Origin: DAOPKN01 sp035391225
GTDB taxonomy: Bacteria > Thermotogota > Thermotogae > MWEM01
Assembly: GCA_035391225.1 (NCBI GenBank)
Contig: DAOPKN010000001.1
Span: forward strand, 184,736-248,735
Direction: 5' to 3'
DNA: 64,000 nucleotides
Shown: positions 49,701 to 57,550 of the stretch, piece after piece
Layout: every line of letters starts with the position of its first letter
Numbering within the stretch: the stretch's first letter is position 1
Program-made: the position numbers and the translations under genes
The notes under the pieces: generated by a model
What the model saw: the letters and a program-made list of their open reading frames with translations, nothing else
Databases searched by the model: none
Told to the model about the DNA's origin: nothing

Positions 49701-51001
49701 TTGGCTTTGGCTTCGTGGAGAAACTGTCGAAAACCCTGCCGGAAGAACTGGAGCAGTTCTTGGATAGCGCCGCATTGAGCTTCCTACGCACGCATCAGCG
49801 CCTTTCGCTTGCCCTGGTTTACGAAGCCATGGCGCACCATTTCCACATCCAAGGGATGATCCGCAAAGCCAAGAAATTTGCCCGGGAAGCCCTGGAACAG
49901 TACTTGAAACTGAACATGAACAACACCGCACGGCTGATCCACTCCCGCTTTTTCCAGGCGGAGGAATCCCACGACGATTTGCTCCGGCGATTGACCACGA
50001 TTCTGCATTCGGACCCACCCGACCCGGAAAATGCCCTCCAGTTGGTGCAGAAGCTGGAGCGGGGCTTGGTCGACCAAAAGAACGAAATCGAGGTACTTCG
50101 GGAGATCATCAGCTTCTCCAAGACGCTGAATGCTTCCTCGGACCCGAACGAAATCCTGAGTGAATTCTCCAACTGGCTGGTTTCCATGGTCCCGCTGAGC
50201 AAGGTGGTGATCCTGGTGATCTCGGATGACCGCATTCTCTACCAAAACCACCTGTTGTTGGATGGTTCCCACTTTGAAGATTTGAAAGACACCATTTTGT
50301 TCAAGCACCCCACCAGTACGCGAAGTCCCTTTGAGATCAAGTCCGACTTTTTCATCGACGAAGCGCGCAAAGTCATTCTCTACCTGGCAAACGACAAGCT
50401 GTTGCTGAGCACGGAGGAATTCGAGAAAACCGTGCGGCTGGTGGAGCACCTCGAGCCCATCATGTCCATCGGAATCGTGAACGCCATTTCGTACAAGACC
50501 AGTATCCTCGACCCTTTGACGGGGCTTTACACGCGGTGGTACTACACGCAAAGGCTGGAGGAAGAGTACGAGAAATCGCTGCGCTTCAGCACGCCCATCT
50601 CGGTGATCATGGGGGACATTGACCACTTCAAGACGGTCAACGATACCTACGGGCACAAGTTCGGAGACGAGATCCTGGTGGAAATTGCGCGGATCCTGAA
50701 GGAAGATAGCCGAAAGTACGATATCGTGGGGAGGTACGGTGGCGAAGAGTTTATCATCATCCTTCCCAACACCAACGGGGAGGAAGCCTTCTTGATCGCG
50801 GAACGCATGCGCAAAAAAATCGCCCAGAACTTGATCCGGGGTTGCAGGGCTTCCATGAGTTTCGGGGTTTCCTGCACCGGGATCGGCAAACACGTTTCCA
50901 AGGCACAAAACCTGGTAAGCCTTGCTGACAAGGCCCTGTACCACTCCAAGAACAACGGGCGCAACCTCACCAGCAAGGCTTGGGTGCTGGAGTTGGAATG
51001 A
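46778..51001 (+). CDS. pseudokinase - NTPase - TPR - GAF-like - GGDEF multidomain signalling protein
   Basis: A 1,407-residue protein. Residues 1-225 resemble the end of a Ser/Thr kinase fold (LPSVRSDVYTIGSLLKLILP) without recognisable catalytic motifs. About 235-510 is a STAND-type ATPase with P-loop GSTRVGKST (near 267-275) and VFIDDFELAD as Walker B. Helical TPR-like repeats fill about 560-1060. About 1080-1225 looks like a GAF domain. The C-terminus is a diguanylate cyclase with RYGGEEF (near 1319) and an RxxD inhibitory site (RKYD) five residues before it. The TTG at 46778 follows AGGTGGGGG. Its stop overlaps the next start codon. Confidence 0.88.
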   Translation: MQIIKLIRSNYLGEEFLVEYEGMYKRSKSLSRKAIGGYRDRITERLNLLSRFQEKFLYPDFVDLNESQPLFLFPFHDEVDLKNIILEEPYRIEVAMQLMTIFEGFHHTTSEGFGIWGLPELLISDRLTVLPPLWVDFSPDAVRTLFNRPEVIVPPEIREGKLPSVRSDVYTIGSLLKLILPEEEREHHRDVIQQMTDPNPAHRPLHFSRLFRPLSIPVSLDLRVLAQQEKRDFSSPHIIERDGELKEFLGMVEKTQPNHVSSCLVHGSTRVGKSTFLVLGQQELRNRSWKTIVARNAKEFCQELLQLSENPEWAGVNENDFQYLWNLPESFNLDRVSSVVGKLMGLMDFVGVFIDDFELADDRFRKLLQNLQEMILPCKLILVCAQVGKPKNLSFDFEMELKPFNETQTLKLLELLLGVPFLEHHRDKANWIFKITGGFPGYIFNLLNLLYQSKKLVLENGNWNISDDMTALGGFGEYVKTIFRHLGEEDRFFISRIACLSEKFSQEELDLLCQFFGKEKEKSLKESFFRLQELGLFFLETHWFRFSLEEIWEQSYSHCPEETRKELHLFLAQGTSLLSKKAWHFQSIGFRRSAANVFIQASRKAFERHEGFQLTLQWLEEAFKLLHADEVTTRMRAFRAYLLCTERKEVSCEDLAVLVAQEPYFYLALWEKNNRDAHQEVENMVQQKYGTIDPTQILEEKGKRFYILEALFQLAVALDAQGKLDRAIGILREIVAHSEHQKGYFFKELNIYSYDLLARIHFRKNAWDMAYSISQANIERAKKNQLHYTLPTIYNTEGTILYSFGPNYAQPVFEKALEVSNQYFSIRKSLGPLIEMANGFLYTGEISKMFAYLEKVREIARIFHEKDFLARSYVIEGLFHTYNRQLDEALDDFHRATELTDSVVIRGNVARLTALLYLMCREWSKFEKATKNPIPSMMDFGFSDVADIFFAKGKEEIKEAFVKFRDNNQLWLEEVGFGFVEKLSKTLPEELEQFLDSAALSFLRTHQRLSLALVYEAMAHHFHIQGMIRKAKKFAREALEQYLKLNMNNTARLIHSRFFQAEESHDDLLRRLTTILHSDPPDPENALQLVQKLERGLVDQKNEIEVLREIISFSKTLNASSDPNEILSEFSNWLVSMVPLSKVVILVISDDRILYQNHLLLDGSHFEDLKDTILFKHPTSTRSPFEIKSDFFIDEARKVILYLANDKLLLSTEEFEKTVRLVEHLEPIMSIGIVNAISYKTSILDPLTGLYTRWYYTQRLEEEYEKSLRFSTPISVIMGDIDHFKTVNDTYGHKFGDEILVEIARILKEDSRKYDIVGRYGGEEFIIILPNTNGEEAFLIAERMRKKIAQNLIRGCRASMSFGVSCTGIGKHVSKAQNLVSLADKALYHSKNNGRNLTSKAWVLELE

Positions 51002-52320
51002 AATTTCGCGCTTGGCTTTTTGCCCTATTGCTCGTGTTCCTTGCTCTGAGCGCGTCCGGGCTGGCCCAATCCGTGCAGTTCGATATCAGTGGATCGCGTC
51101 CCATTGCACCGCTTGCGCTTCCTTCGCGGCTTTTCCAGGTCACCAAATGGCACGAGTTCCTCTTTCCCAAGAAAGAGTTGCAGGTATTCCCCCCCAAGGG
51201 CAGGGAGTATTCCTTGGACCTTTCCTTTGGAGCGCTTTCCCCGAGTCTTTCCTTTTCTGCCAAGCGAAAGGAAACACTCTCCCTGGGCACGGAGCCACAG
51301 CCGGTCCCCCCGTTGCAGGGAAGCCCGGATATTGGTTCCCGTGACCTCTCCGTGCCACTGCAGAAAAGGACGTTGCCCTTCCCCGAGACTGCGCAGCTTC
51401 CCCCCGCCTTACCCTTGCAAAGAAAGGTGGAGGTGGTATCCCAACTTCCCGTTTTCCCGCCCAAGAGGGGCGGTGTTTTTTTCCCCCCGTACTTCGAGCT
51501 TCCCGCGAAAAGGGAGAGGGAAGGAGCGCTTTTTCCCGATTTACCTCCCGTGCCCTTTCCGCGTTCCAAAACCGATGCACCCTGGCGCACCACGCTGGAA
51601 ATAGGAACCAACCAATTGCTGGTGCCGAAACTTTCGTTGCAAAACCCCTACTTCTCCTTTTCGCTGGATTCTCTGGCCGATATCCAGGGTAGCGTGCTGC
51701 TGGGGAACACCGTTTTCGCGGCGAAAGTGAACCCACGGGGTCCCTCCTTCCTTCTCGAAAACGACATTTCCCGTTGGCGGGTTTTTTCGGTGGATGGAAC
51801 GGGTGGCGCGCAGTGGCTGCAGAAAAGCTGGCCGTTCGCCGCGGTGGATTCCGGAGTGCACCTCTTCGGGTTGCGCCCCCTTCCCCTACTACACTGGTAT
51901 CCGGGCACCGCGGGAAGGGTGATGCTGGGGTTGGACGAAGAATCCCTGTCCTCCTACGGGGGGCGGTTTATGTTATACTATCCTCCCCTGCAGCTGGATG
52001 TGTTTTCCGGCTACGATTTTTCGGGGGAACACCTGCGGCTATCCGCGAAAGGGTGGTACCACGTGCCTGCGCTGCATGCGCGTTTCTTTGCCACCCTGGG
52101 TTACGCGCAGTCGCTCGATTGGACCGTGGGAATCCAAGTCCCCCCCCTTTCCGTGGGTCTTTTCCACCTGGGTGCCGAGGGTTTTTTCGGGTACAAGGAT
52201 GCGGACTGGGTTTCGGGGATCGACCTTCTCTTCACGAGGGGATTCTTAGGGTTGCATTTTGTGGTCAAAAGATGGGATGGAGGCTGGGAATACGGTGGAT
52301 CCGTTGCATTCCGATTCTAA
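50998..52320 (+). CDS. putative outer-envelope beta-barrel protein
   Basis: A 440-residue protein with a signal peptide (LFALLLVFLALSASGLA). Residues 30-195 are Pro- and Lys-rich with low complexity. The second half (about 200-440) alternates polar and hydrophobic residues with aromatic girdles (LHARFFATLGYAQSLDW, VGLFHLGAEGFFGY) and ends GGSVAFRF, a terminal Phe as in outer-membrane barrels. I do not recognise a family. The ATG overlaps the GGDEF gene stop as ATGA, so the two are co-translated. Confidence 0.65.
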   Translation: MKFRAWLFALLLVFLALSASGLAQSVQFDISGSRPIAPLALPSRLFQVTKWHEFLFPKKELQVFPPKGREYSLDLSFGALSPSLSFSAKRKETLSLGTEPQPVPPLQGSPDIGSRDLSVPLQKRTLPFPETAQLPPALPLQRKVEVVSQLPVFPPKRGGVFFPPYFELPAKREREGALFPDLPPVPFPRSKTDAPWRTTLEIGTNQLLVPKLSLQNPYFSFSLDSLADIQGSVLLGNTVFAAKVNPRGPSFLLENDISRWRVFSVDGTGGAQWLQKSWPFAAVDSGVHLFGLRPLPLLHWYPGTAGRVMLGLDEESLSSYGGRFMLYYPPLQLDVFSGYDFSGEHLRLSAKGWYHVPALHARFFATLGYAQSLDWTVGIQVPPLSVGLFHLGAEGFFGYKDADWVSGIDLLFTRGFLGLHFVVKRWDGGWEYGGSVAFRF

Positions 52321-52570
52321 CCGAGCAACACAAGTGCAGGAATACGACGTGTACGTGAAGATGCCCGTGGAGTACGCGCACCTGCTGGGATACCTTTCCG
52401 AGGCAGAAGACCATATCATGAATATTCGGCACGCGGACAACGACGAAAAGGCCGTGAAAATCATCGTCCCCTCTGCTTTCTTGCAACAAGTTCTGGACAT
52501 GTTGGAGTCTTTGAAGGAAGAATTTGACCTCGTGGTACTGCGGTATGAGCCGAATCCGGGACATCCTTAG
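52295..52570 (+). CDS. DUF4911 family protein
   Basis: A small protein of about 91 residues whose core (YDVYVKMPVEYAHLLGYLSEAEDHIMNIRHAD, then VKIIVPSAFLQQVLDMLESL) fits DUF4911, a short alpha/beta domain of unknown function often next to yqeG-like genes. The start is uncertain: the GTG at 52295 has GGAGG 11 bases upstream; an ATG at 52277 is possible. It overlaps the barrel gene by 26 bases and the YqeG gene by 26. Confidence 0.65.
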   Translation: MDPLHSDSNRATQVQEYDVYVKMPVEYAHLLGYLSEAEDHIMNIRHADNDEKAVKIIVPSAFLQQVLDMLESLKEEFDLVVLRYEPNPGHP

Positions 52571-53684
52571 CCTACCCACCCCGCGTGAATTGGCCCCTTC
52601 GATCTTCGAGATCGATTTTGAACGATTCAAGCGCATGGGTTTTTCCACCCTTCTCTTCGACTACGACAACACCCTGGCGCCGTGGAAGAGCAGGAAAGTG
52701 GAACCGGCCACGTTGGAGCTGTTCGAGCGGCTCCTTTCCCGGGGGTTCAAGCTCGCGGTGGTGTCCAACGCACCCCAAAAAAGAATCCAGGATTTGCGCA
52801 GCATATTTGGGGATAAGGTCCCCGTGTTTGGCTCCATGCGCAAACCCCGCATCAAGAAAATGGGGGAAGTGCTGCAGGGCATTGGCAGCAAAGCCGAGAA
52901 AACGGTTTTGATCGGGGATCTGTTCTTCACCGACATGATCGTGGGGAACCGCATGAAAATGCACACCCTCATGGTAAACCCCTACTCTTTCGGCGTGCAG
53001 ACGGTTTTGAACCGCATCGCACGCTTCTGCACTTTTTTTGCCTACCGCGTCTACTTCTTTTCCATGGGATGGTTCTTTCGGTTGAATCATTTGATTGAAC
53101 CTGCGGAGATGGAAAAAAGCCTGCACGATATTGACTTCGGGAACCTGTGGGATCGCGGGTTCCGCGAAGTGATCTTCGATCTGGACAATACCCTTGCTCC
53201 GTGGAAGGCCCTTTCGCTGCCTGCTGAATCGCAACAATTGTTGAACCAGCTGCAAAACCACGGTTGGCGGGTTTTCGTGTTTTCCAACACGCGCAAAACC
53301 GCCCGCTTGCAGCAAATGGCCCGGCAAGTTCCCCCCGCTTGGGTGCAGGGAAACATGCACAAGCCGTGGCCCGGAAAGATTCGCAAAGCCATGCGCGCGC
53401 ATGGAATGTATTCCTCGCGCACCGTGTTCGTGGGAGACCAGCTTTTCACCGACATCATCTGTGCCAACTGGTTGAAAACCTACCCCGTGAAGCTGGAACC
53501 CCTTGACCTGCAACGAGAATTCTGGGGCACCAAGGTCTTGCGCATGGTGGAAAAGCCCTTTCTGAAAATGCTGTCCAAGATCCCTTCGTTCCGCAAGAAG
53601 GAACGCGAATTTTTCCAGGCAGAAAAAGCCAAGGAGCAGCAGAGAGGCGAAAACGAACCCAGCTCGGAAGAAAGCAACTCCTAA
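52545..53684 (+). CDS. tandem YqeG-type HAD phosphatase
   Basis: A 379-residue protein made of two YqeG-like HAD domains. The first (about 15-170) has FDYDNTLAPW (Asp39, Asp41), VVSNAPQKR, MRKPRIKKM and LIGDLFFTDMIVGN. The second (about 190-340) repeats this as FDLDNTLAPW (Asp212, Asp214), FSNTRKTAR, MHKPWPGKI and FVGDQLFTDIICAN. Single YqeG proteins are about 170 residues (PgpA/Gep4-related, phosphatidylglycerophosphate phosphatase being one known activity). A Lys/Glu-rich tail follows. Both active sites look intact. Confidence 0.85.
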   Translation: MSRIRDILSLPTPRELAPSIFEIDFERFKRMGFSTLLFDYDNTLAPWKSRKVEPATLELFERLLSRGFKLAVVSNAPQKRIQDLRSIFGDKVPVFGSMRKPRIKKMGEVLQGIGSKAEKTVLIGDLFFTDMIVGNRMKMHTLMVNPYSFGVQTVLNRIARFCTFFAYRVYFFSMGWFFRLNHLIEPAEMEKSLHDIDFGNLWDRGFREVIFDLDNTLAPWKALSLPAESQQLLNQLQNHGWRVFVFSNTRKTARLQQMARQVPPAWVQGNMHKPWPGKIRKAMRAHGMYSSRTVFVGDQLFTDIICANWLKTYPVKLEPLDLQREFWGTKVLRMVEKPFLKMLSKIPSFRKKEREFFQAEKAKEQQRGENEPSSEESNS

Positions 53685-53708
53685 AGAATGGCGAAGAATT
53701 TCCGATAA
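53682..53708 (+). promoter_or_regulatory. sigma-28 (FliA)-type promoter of flaG-fliD
   Basis: TAAA at 53682-53685, exactly 15 bases, then TCCGATAA at 53701-53708, against the consensus TAAA-N15-GCCGATAA. It starts in the stop codon of the YqeG gene and precedes flaG by 31 bases. Confidence 0.8.
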
Positions 53709-53739
53709 CGAAAGATACAGACCCAGGGAGGGGATTAGA

Positions 53740-54111
53740 ATGGACGTTCGGATTAGCGATGCAAAAAGCCAGGTTCCGGTAGCAAAGCCGGTGGTAAATC
53801 CTCCGCTTCATTCGGAAAACCGTGCGGCAACCGCCAACCGCCAAGACTTGTCGCGGCAGCCGTACAAGGAGATCAAGGAGGATTCGCTCAAAGACTTGGC
53901 TGCGGAAGTGGAAGGAAGCCTTGATCGTTTGAAGGGATTGGTGCAGAGCGAGCTTCGTTTCGAGGTGAACAAGGATGCCGAGAAACTCGTGATTCAAATC
54001 GTAAACCGCGAGAACGGCGAGGTTCTGAAGCAAATCCCCCCGGAAGAAATGGTCCGGATTTCCGAGCACATCAACGAATTGTTGGGAGTCTTGTTTGACA
54101 AAAGGGCATAA
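53740..54111 (+). CDS. flaG: flagellar protein FlaG
   Basis: A 123-residue FlaG. The C-terminal half (LRFEVNKDAEKLVIQIVNRENGEVLKQIPPEEMVRISEHINELLG) is the family signature, preceded by a variable polar N-terminus. FlaG influences filament length and lies before fliD in many flagellar operons. ATG after GGGAGGGG; it shares the sigma-28-type promoter with fliD. Confidence 0.92.
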   Translation: MDVRISDAKSQVPVAKPVVNPPLHSENRAATANRQDLSRQPYKEIKEDSLKDLAAEVEGSLDRLKGLVQSELRFEVNKDAEKLVIQIVNRENGEVLKQIPPEEMVRISEHINELLGVLFDKRA

Positions 54112-54140
54112 ACCCTTCCCCTGCAAAGGGAGATGAAAAA

Positions 54141-56690
54141 ATGGTAGATGGTGATTACACGCAGTACCTGAGTACGTTGACTCAGGGAAGGTTCCACGTT
54201 GCCGGTTTATCGAGTGGTATCGACACCAACAGCATCATCGACGAGCTGATGCAAAAGGCGGCGGAACCTTTACAGCGGTTGACCGAGAAACAAGAGCAGC
54301 TCACCAACCGCCAGACCGCCTTGGGGTACGTGAGCGACCGCCTTGCGGAATTTCGCGCTTTTCTCAATGACTGGAAACTCGAGTCCAATTTCATCCAATC
54401 GAATGCCACCTCCTCCAACGAAACCATCGTGCAAGTGGAGGCCACGGGTTCGGCACAGGACCGTTCTTTTGACGTGAAAGTGGACCAAGTTGCCACCAAC
54501 CAGACCTACTACTCCTCGGCGTTCGTTTCCGGCTCCACCTCTTCGAAACTCTCCAACCTGGGTGGGTACGAAAACGGTGTATCCGTGAGCGGAAACCTTA
54601 CCATTACCGTGGACGGCACCACGTACGACCCCATTTACTACTACGAGGGCAACACGCTGCAAGAGATCCTGGCCAACATCGAAGCGCTGGATGACAAGTT
54701 GCAGATCGACACCGTTTCCTCCTCGGAGGGCATCAAGGTGTTCATCGGTGGCTCCGATTCCTCCGTGGAAGTTTCGATACAAGACAACATGGACGATCCG
54801 TTGGGCATCAACTTCCTGCAAGCGCTGAAAATGACCGATACAGCCTCCTCCACCGAAACCATCACCGGTGCAACGTCCACCAACACGCTGGCCAACTTTT
54901 TCGGCACGGGAGATGGCCTATCGGGCGATGGCACGCTCACGATCAACGGCATCAGCGTGGATTACTACACCACTGACACGCTTGCCGACGTGATCAACCG
55001 CATCAACGCCGACCCCGACCTGGAGGACGAGGTATACGCCTATACCTTGGAAAACGACGACGGGGACATCCAGTTTTCCATCGCCGCCAAGCAGACCGAT
55101 ACCACCATTACCCTTTCGGACTCGGTCGCCTCTGGCTCCCGCTCCTTCCTCCAGATGATGAACCTCACCGAGGCCTATTACTCCACCGCGGAGGTAACGG
55201 GGGCGAGCACCGATTTTCTCACGGACACCGGCACGCTCACCATCAGCGTGGGCGGCACCGATTACACCGTGAACTACGATGTCACCGACACGTTGGACGA
55301 TATCATCCAGCAAATCAACACGCTGGACCCGGACCTCAAAGACCTGGTGTACGCCTCCGTGGAAAACGGCACGGGTACCATGGAATTCCACCTGGAAGCC
55401 AAGGACCCTTCCAGCGACCTTTCCCTTTCGGACACCGGCACCTTGTTGGACTTTTTGAACATCGACACCAGCGAAACCTCCGGTCACCGCGAGGCGGTGG
55501 AAGTGGTGGAAGGTGGATACCAAGCAGCCCAGCAAGCCGTGGCAACGGTGACCATCGATGGCATTGAGACCGAAATCACCAGTGACACCAACACCTTCTC
55601 CAACGTGCTCGAAGGGGTGAGCCTAACCGTGCGCCGTGCGCAGGAAGCCTCCGACGACCCCATACAGATCGATATCATGCAAGACCTGGAGGGTACGTAC
55701 GAGCATATCGAGGAGTTCGTGAGCGAGTACAACGACATGATGGACTACCTCTACACCCGGCTCTACGAGGATGACGAAGAAGACACCACCACCGACGAAG
55801 ACGAGAACCCCCTGGCAGACGTGCTGATCAACGACCCGCTGCTCAAAACGCTCTTCGAGGAACTGCGGGGCATGGTCTACCGCGACCTGGATGGAGCGGG
55901 TGGGGAAATGTACTACTCTGCCCTGTTGGATGGAAGCTCCACCGACACCCTGGCAGACTTCGGCATCGACGGTAGCGGCACGCTCACGATCTCGGTGGAA
56001 GGCGAAAGCACCCCTTACACACTGGCTTACGCGGAAACCGACACGCTGGAGCAGGTCATGGCCCAGCTGAACGGTCTCAACCGCTACCTGAACGTGTACG
56101 CCACCGCATCGGGTGACAAGCTGACCTTTTACGCCAAGAGCCCCGTGGACATCCATATCACCGACTCCGCAACCGGAGACACCGGTTTCCGCGACATTTT
56201 CCTCACCAGCCACACCGGTACCGCGTTGCCCTACGATTTCCTCTCGGAGATTGGCATCGGTTCCACGGATGGCTTCGAGGAAGGCTACCGCAACATCATG
56301 CGCGGTAAGATCATGATCAACTCTTCCCGGTTGCAGGCTGCGCTGGCAGACAACGTGGAAGACGTGTGGAAAACGTTCGGATTGAGTGAAGAAACGGGAG
56401 ATGAAGAGATCCAGGGGTTTGCCGTTCAGCTTTCCGACAAGTTGTACGAGTATACCAAGTACAACTCCGGAACCATCGACCAGGTGGCGGGGTTGAATGG
56501 CTCCATCGTTCGAGAGCTGCGCTACGTGAACATGCAGATCCTGAACTGGTCGGAACGCCTCGAAAACCAGTACGAAGCGCTGTGGGCAAAGTTCACCAAC
56601 ATGGAAAGCGTGGTGTCCAACTTGCAGGCACAGGGATCGGCCCTTTCACAAGCTATCGCCAATCTCAGCGGGGGTTCCTCGAGCAGCTGA
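54141..56690 (+). CDS. fliD: flagellar hook-associated protein 2 (filament cap), with four internal repeats
   Basis: An 849-residue FliD, larger than the usual 450-680. The N-terminal domain (VAGLSSGIDTNSIIDELMQKAAEPL) and the C-terminal coiled region (GLNGSIVRELRYVNMQILNWSERLENQYEALWAKFTNMESVVSNLQAQGSAL) are standard. Four related segments of about 80 residues start at 151, 262, 362 and 611, each with a GTLTI(S/N)V-type strand followed by DTLxxVxxxIN, like the flagellin IN motif. The protein caps the filament and helps flagellin polymerise. Confidence 0.95.
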   Translation: MVDGDYTQYLSTLTQGRFHVAGLSSGIDTNSIIDELMQKAAEPLQRLTEKQEQLTNRQTALGYVSDRLAEFRAFLNDWKLESNFIQSNATSSNETIVQVEATGSAQDRSFDVKVDQVATNQTYYSSAFVSGSTSSKLSNLGGYENGVSVSGNLTITVDGTTYDPIYYYEGNTLQEILANIEALDDKLQIDTVSSSEGIKVFIGGSDSSVEVSIQDNMDDPLGINFLQALKMTDTASSTETITGATSTNTLANFFGTGDGLSGDGTLTINGISVDYYTTDTLADVINRINADPDLEDEVYAYTLENDDGDIQFSIAAKQTDTTITLSDSVASGSRSFLQMMNLTEAYYSTAEVTGASTDFLTDTGTLTISVGGTDYTVNYDVTDTLDDIIQQINTLDPDLKDLVYASVENGTGTMEFHLEAKDPSSDLSLSDTGTLLDFLNIDTSETSGHREAVEVVEGGYQAAQQAVATVTIDGIETEITSDTNTFSNVLEGVSLTVRRAQEASDDPIQIDIMQDLEGTYEHIEEFVSEYNDMMDYLYTRLYEDDEEDTTTDEDENPLADVLINDPLLKTLFEELRGMVYRDLDGAGGEMYYSALLDGSSTDTLADFGIDGSGTLTISVEGESTPYTLAYAETDTLEQVMAQLNGLNRYLNVYATASGDKLTFYAKSPVDIHITDSATGDTGFRDIFLTSHTGTALPYDFLSEIGIGSTDGFEEGYRNIMRGKIMINSSRLQAALADNVEDVWKTFGLSEETGDEEIQGFAVQLSDKLYEYTKYNSGTIDQVAGLNGSIVRELRYVNMQILNWSERLENQYEALWAKFTNMESVVSNLQAQGSALSQAIANLSGGSSSS

Positions 56691-56727
56691 CGGGGAACAG
56701 CGCCGGGTACAGAAAGGATAGAAGTCG

Positions 56728-57537
56728 TTGCAAAAGAAAAGACTCGATCAGTGGTTGGTGGATCGAGCCTTTTTTTCTTCGCGGAACCGGGCGAAAGAAC
56801 AAATCCTGTCGGGAAACGTCTTGGTGGATGGAGAAAAAGAGACTCGCCCCGCAAAACGCGTGGCCCAAACTTCCGAAATCCAGCTTGTGCAAGCACCTGT
56901 TCGCAACGTGGGAAGGGGTGCCTTGAAATTGCGCGAGGCCTTTGCCCTTTTCCCGCTGGATGTCGCGGGGAAAGTGTGCTGCGACCTGGGGGCCTCCACG
57001 GGTGGTTTCTGTCAGGTGTTGTTGGAGCAAGGGGCACGGCTCGTGTACGCCGTGGACGTGGGACACAACCAGATGCAACCAGAGTTGCGCAGCGATCCGC
57101 GCATCGTGTTGCTGGAAAAAACAAACGCCCGCTTCCTTTCCCCGGAACATTTCCCGCAGCAACCCCAATTCTTGACCGGCGACCTTTCCTTCATTTCCCT
57201 CGAACTCGTGATTCCCGCATTCGCCTCTTTTTTGGCCCCATGCGCCAGCGGGGTAGTGCTGGTGAAACCCCAGTTCGAACTGGGCCCTGGTCAAACCGAT
57301 CGTGGCGTGGTGCGCAACCCCCAATCCTGGATTTTGGCCATTGAACGGGTGGCGGGTTGCCTGGAACGAAACGGGTTTCGCGTGCACGACCTGGGCGTGT
57401 CGCCGGTCACCGGAGCGGCGGGAAACGTGGAGTTCCTGCTCTACTTCTCGCGGGGTAGGGCCGGGGGGGAATTGATTCTCGCGCAAAAATACGATACAAT
57501 CATCGCACGTGCCCTGGCACGAACAAAACAAGAATGA
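56728..57537 (+). CDS. tlyA: TlyA family rRNA 2'-O-methyltransferase
   Basis: A 269-residue protein with an N-terminal S4 domain (RLDQWLVDRAFFSSRNRAKEQILSGNVLVDG) and an FtsJ-like methyltransferase domain (CCDLGASTGGFCQVLLEQGA for S-adenosylmethionine; D-K-E residues in GDLSFISLE and VKPQFELG). TlyA methylates 16S and 23S rRNA at capreomycin-relevant positions in mycobacteria. TTG start, 37 bases after fliD. Confidence 0.92.
   Translation: MQKKRLDQWLVDRAFFSSRNRAKEQILSGNVLVDGEKETRPAKRVAQTSEIQLVQAPVRNVGRGALKLREAFALFPLDVAGKVCCDLGASTGGFCQVLLEQGARLVYAVDVGHNQMQPELRSDPRIVLLEKTNARFLSPEHFPQQPQFLTGDLSFISLELVIPAFASFLAPCASGVVLVKPQFELGPGQTDRGVVRNPQSWILAIERVAGCLERNGFRVHDLGVSPVTGAAGNVEFLLYFSRGRAGGELILAQKYDTIIARALARTKQE
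57472..57500 (+). promoter_or_regulatory. possible internal promoter for the Lon-like gene
   Basis: TTGATT at 57472-57477 and TACAAT at 57495-57500 are 17 bases apart, inside the end of tlyA and about 50 bases before the Lon-like start codon. Confidence 0.5.
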
Positions 57538-57550
57538 AGGAGAAAGCCCA

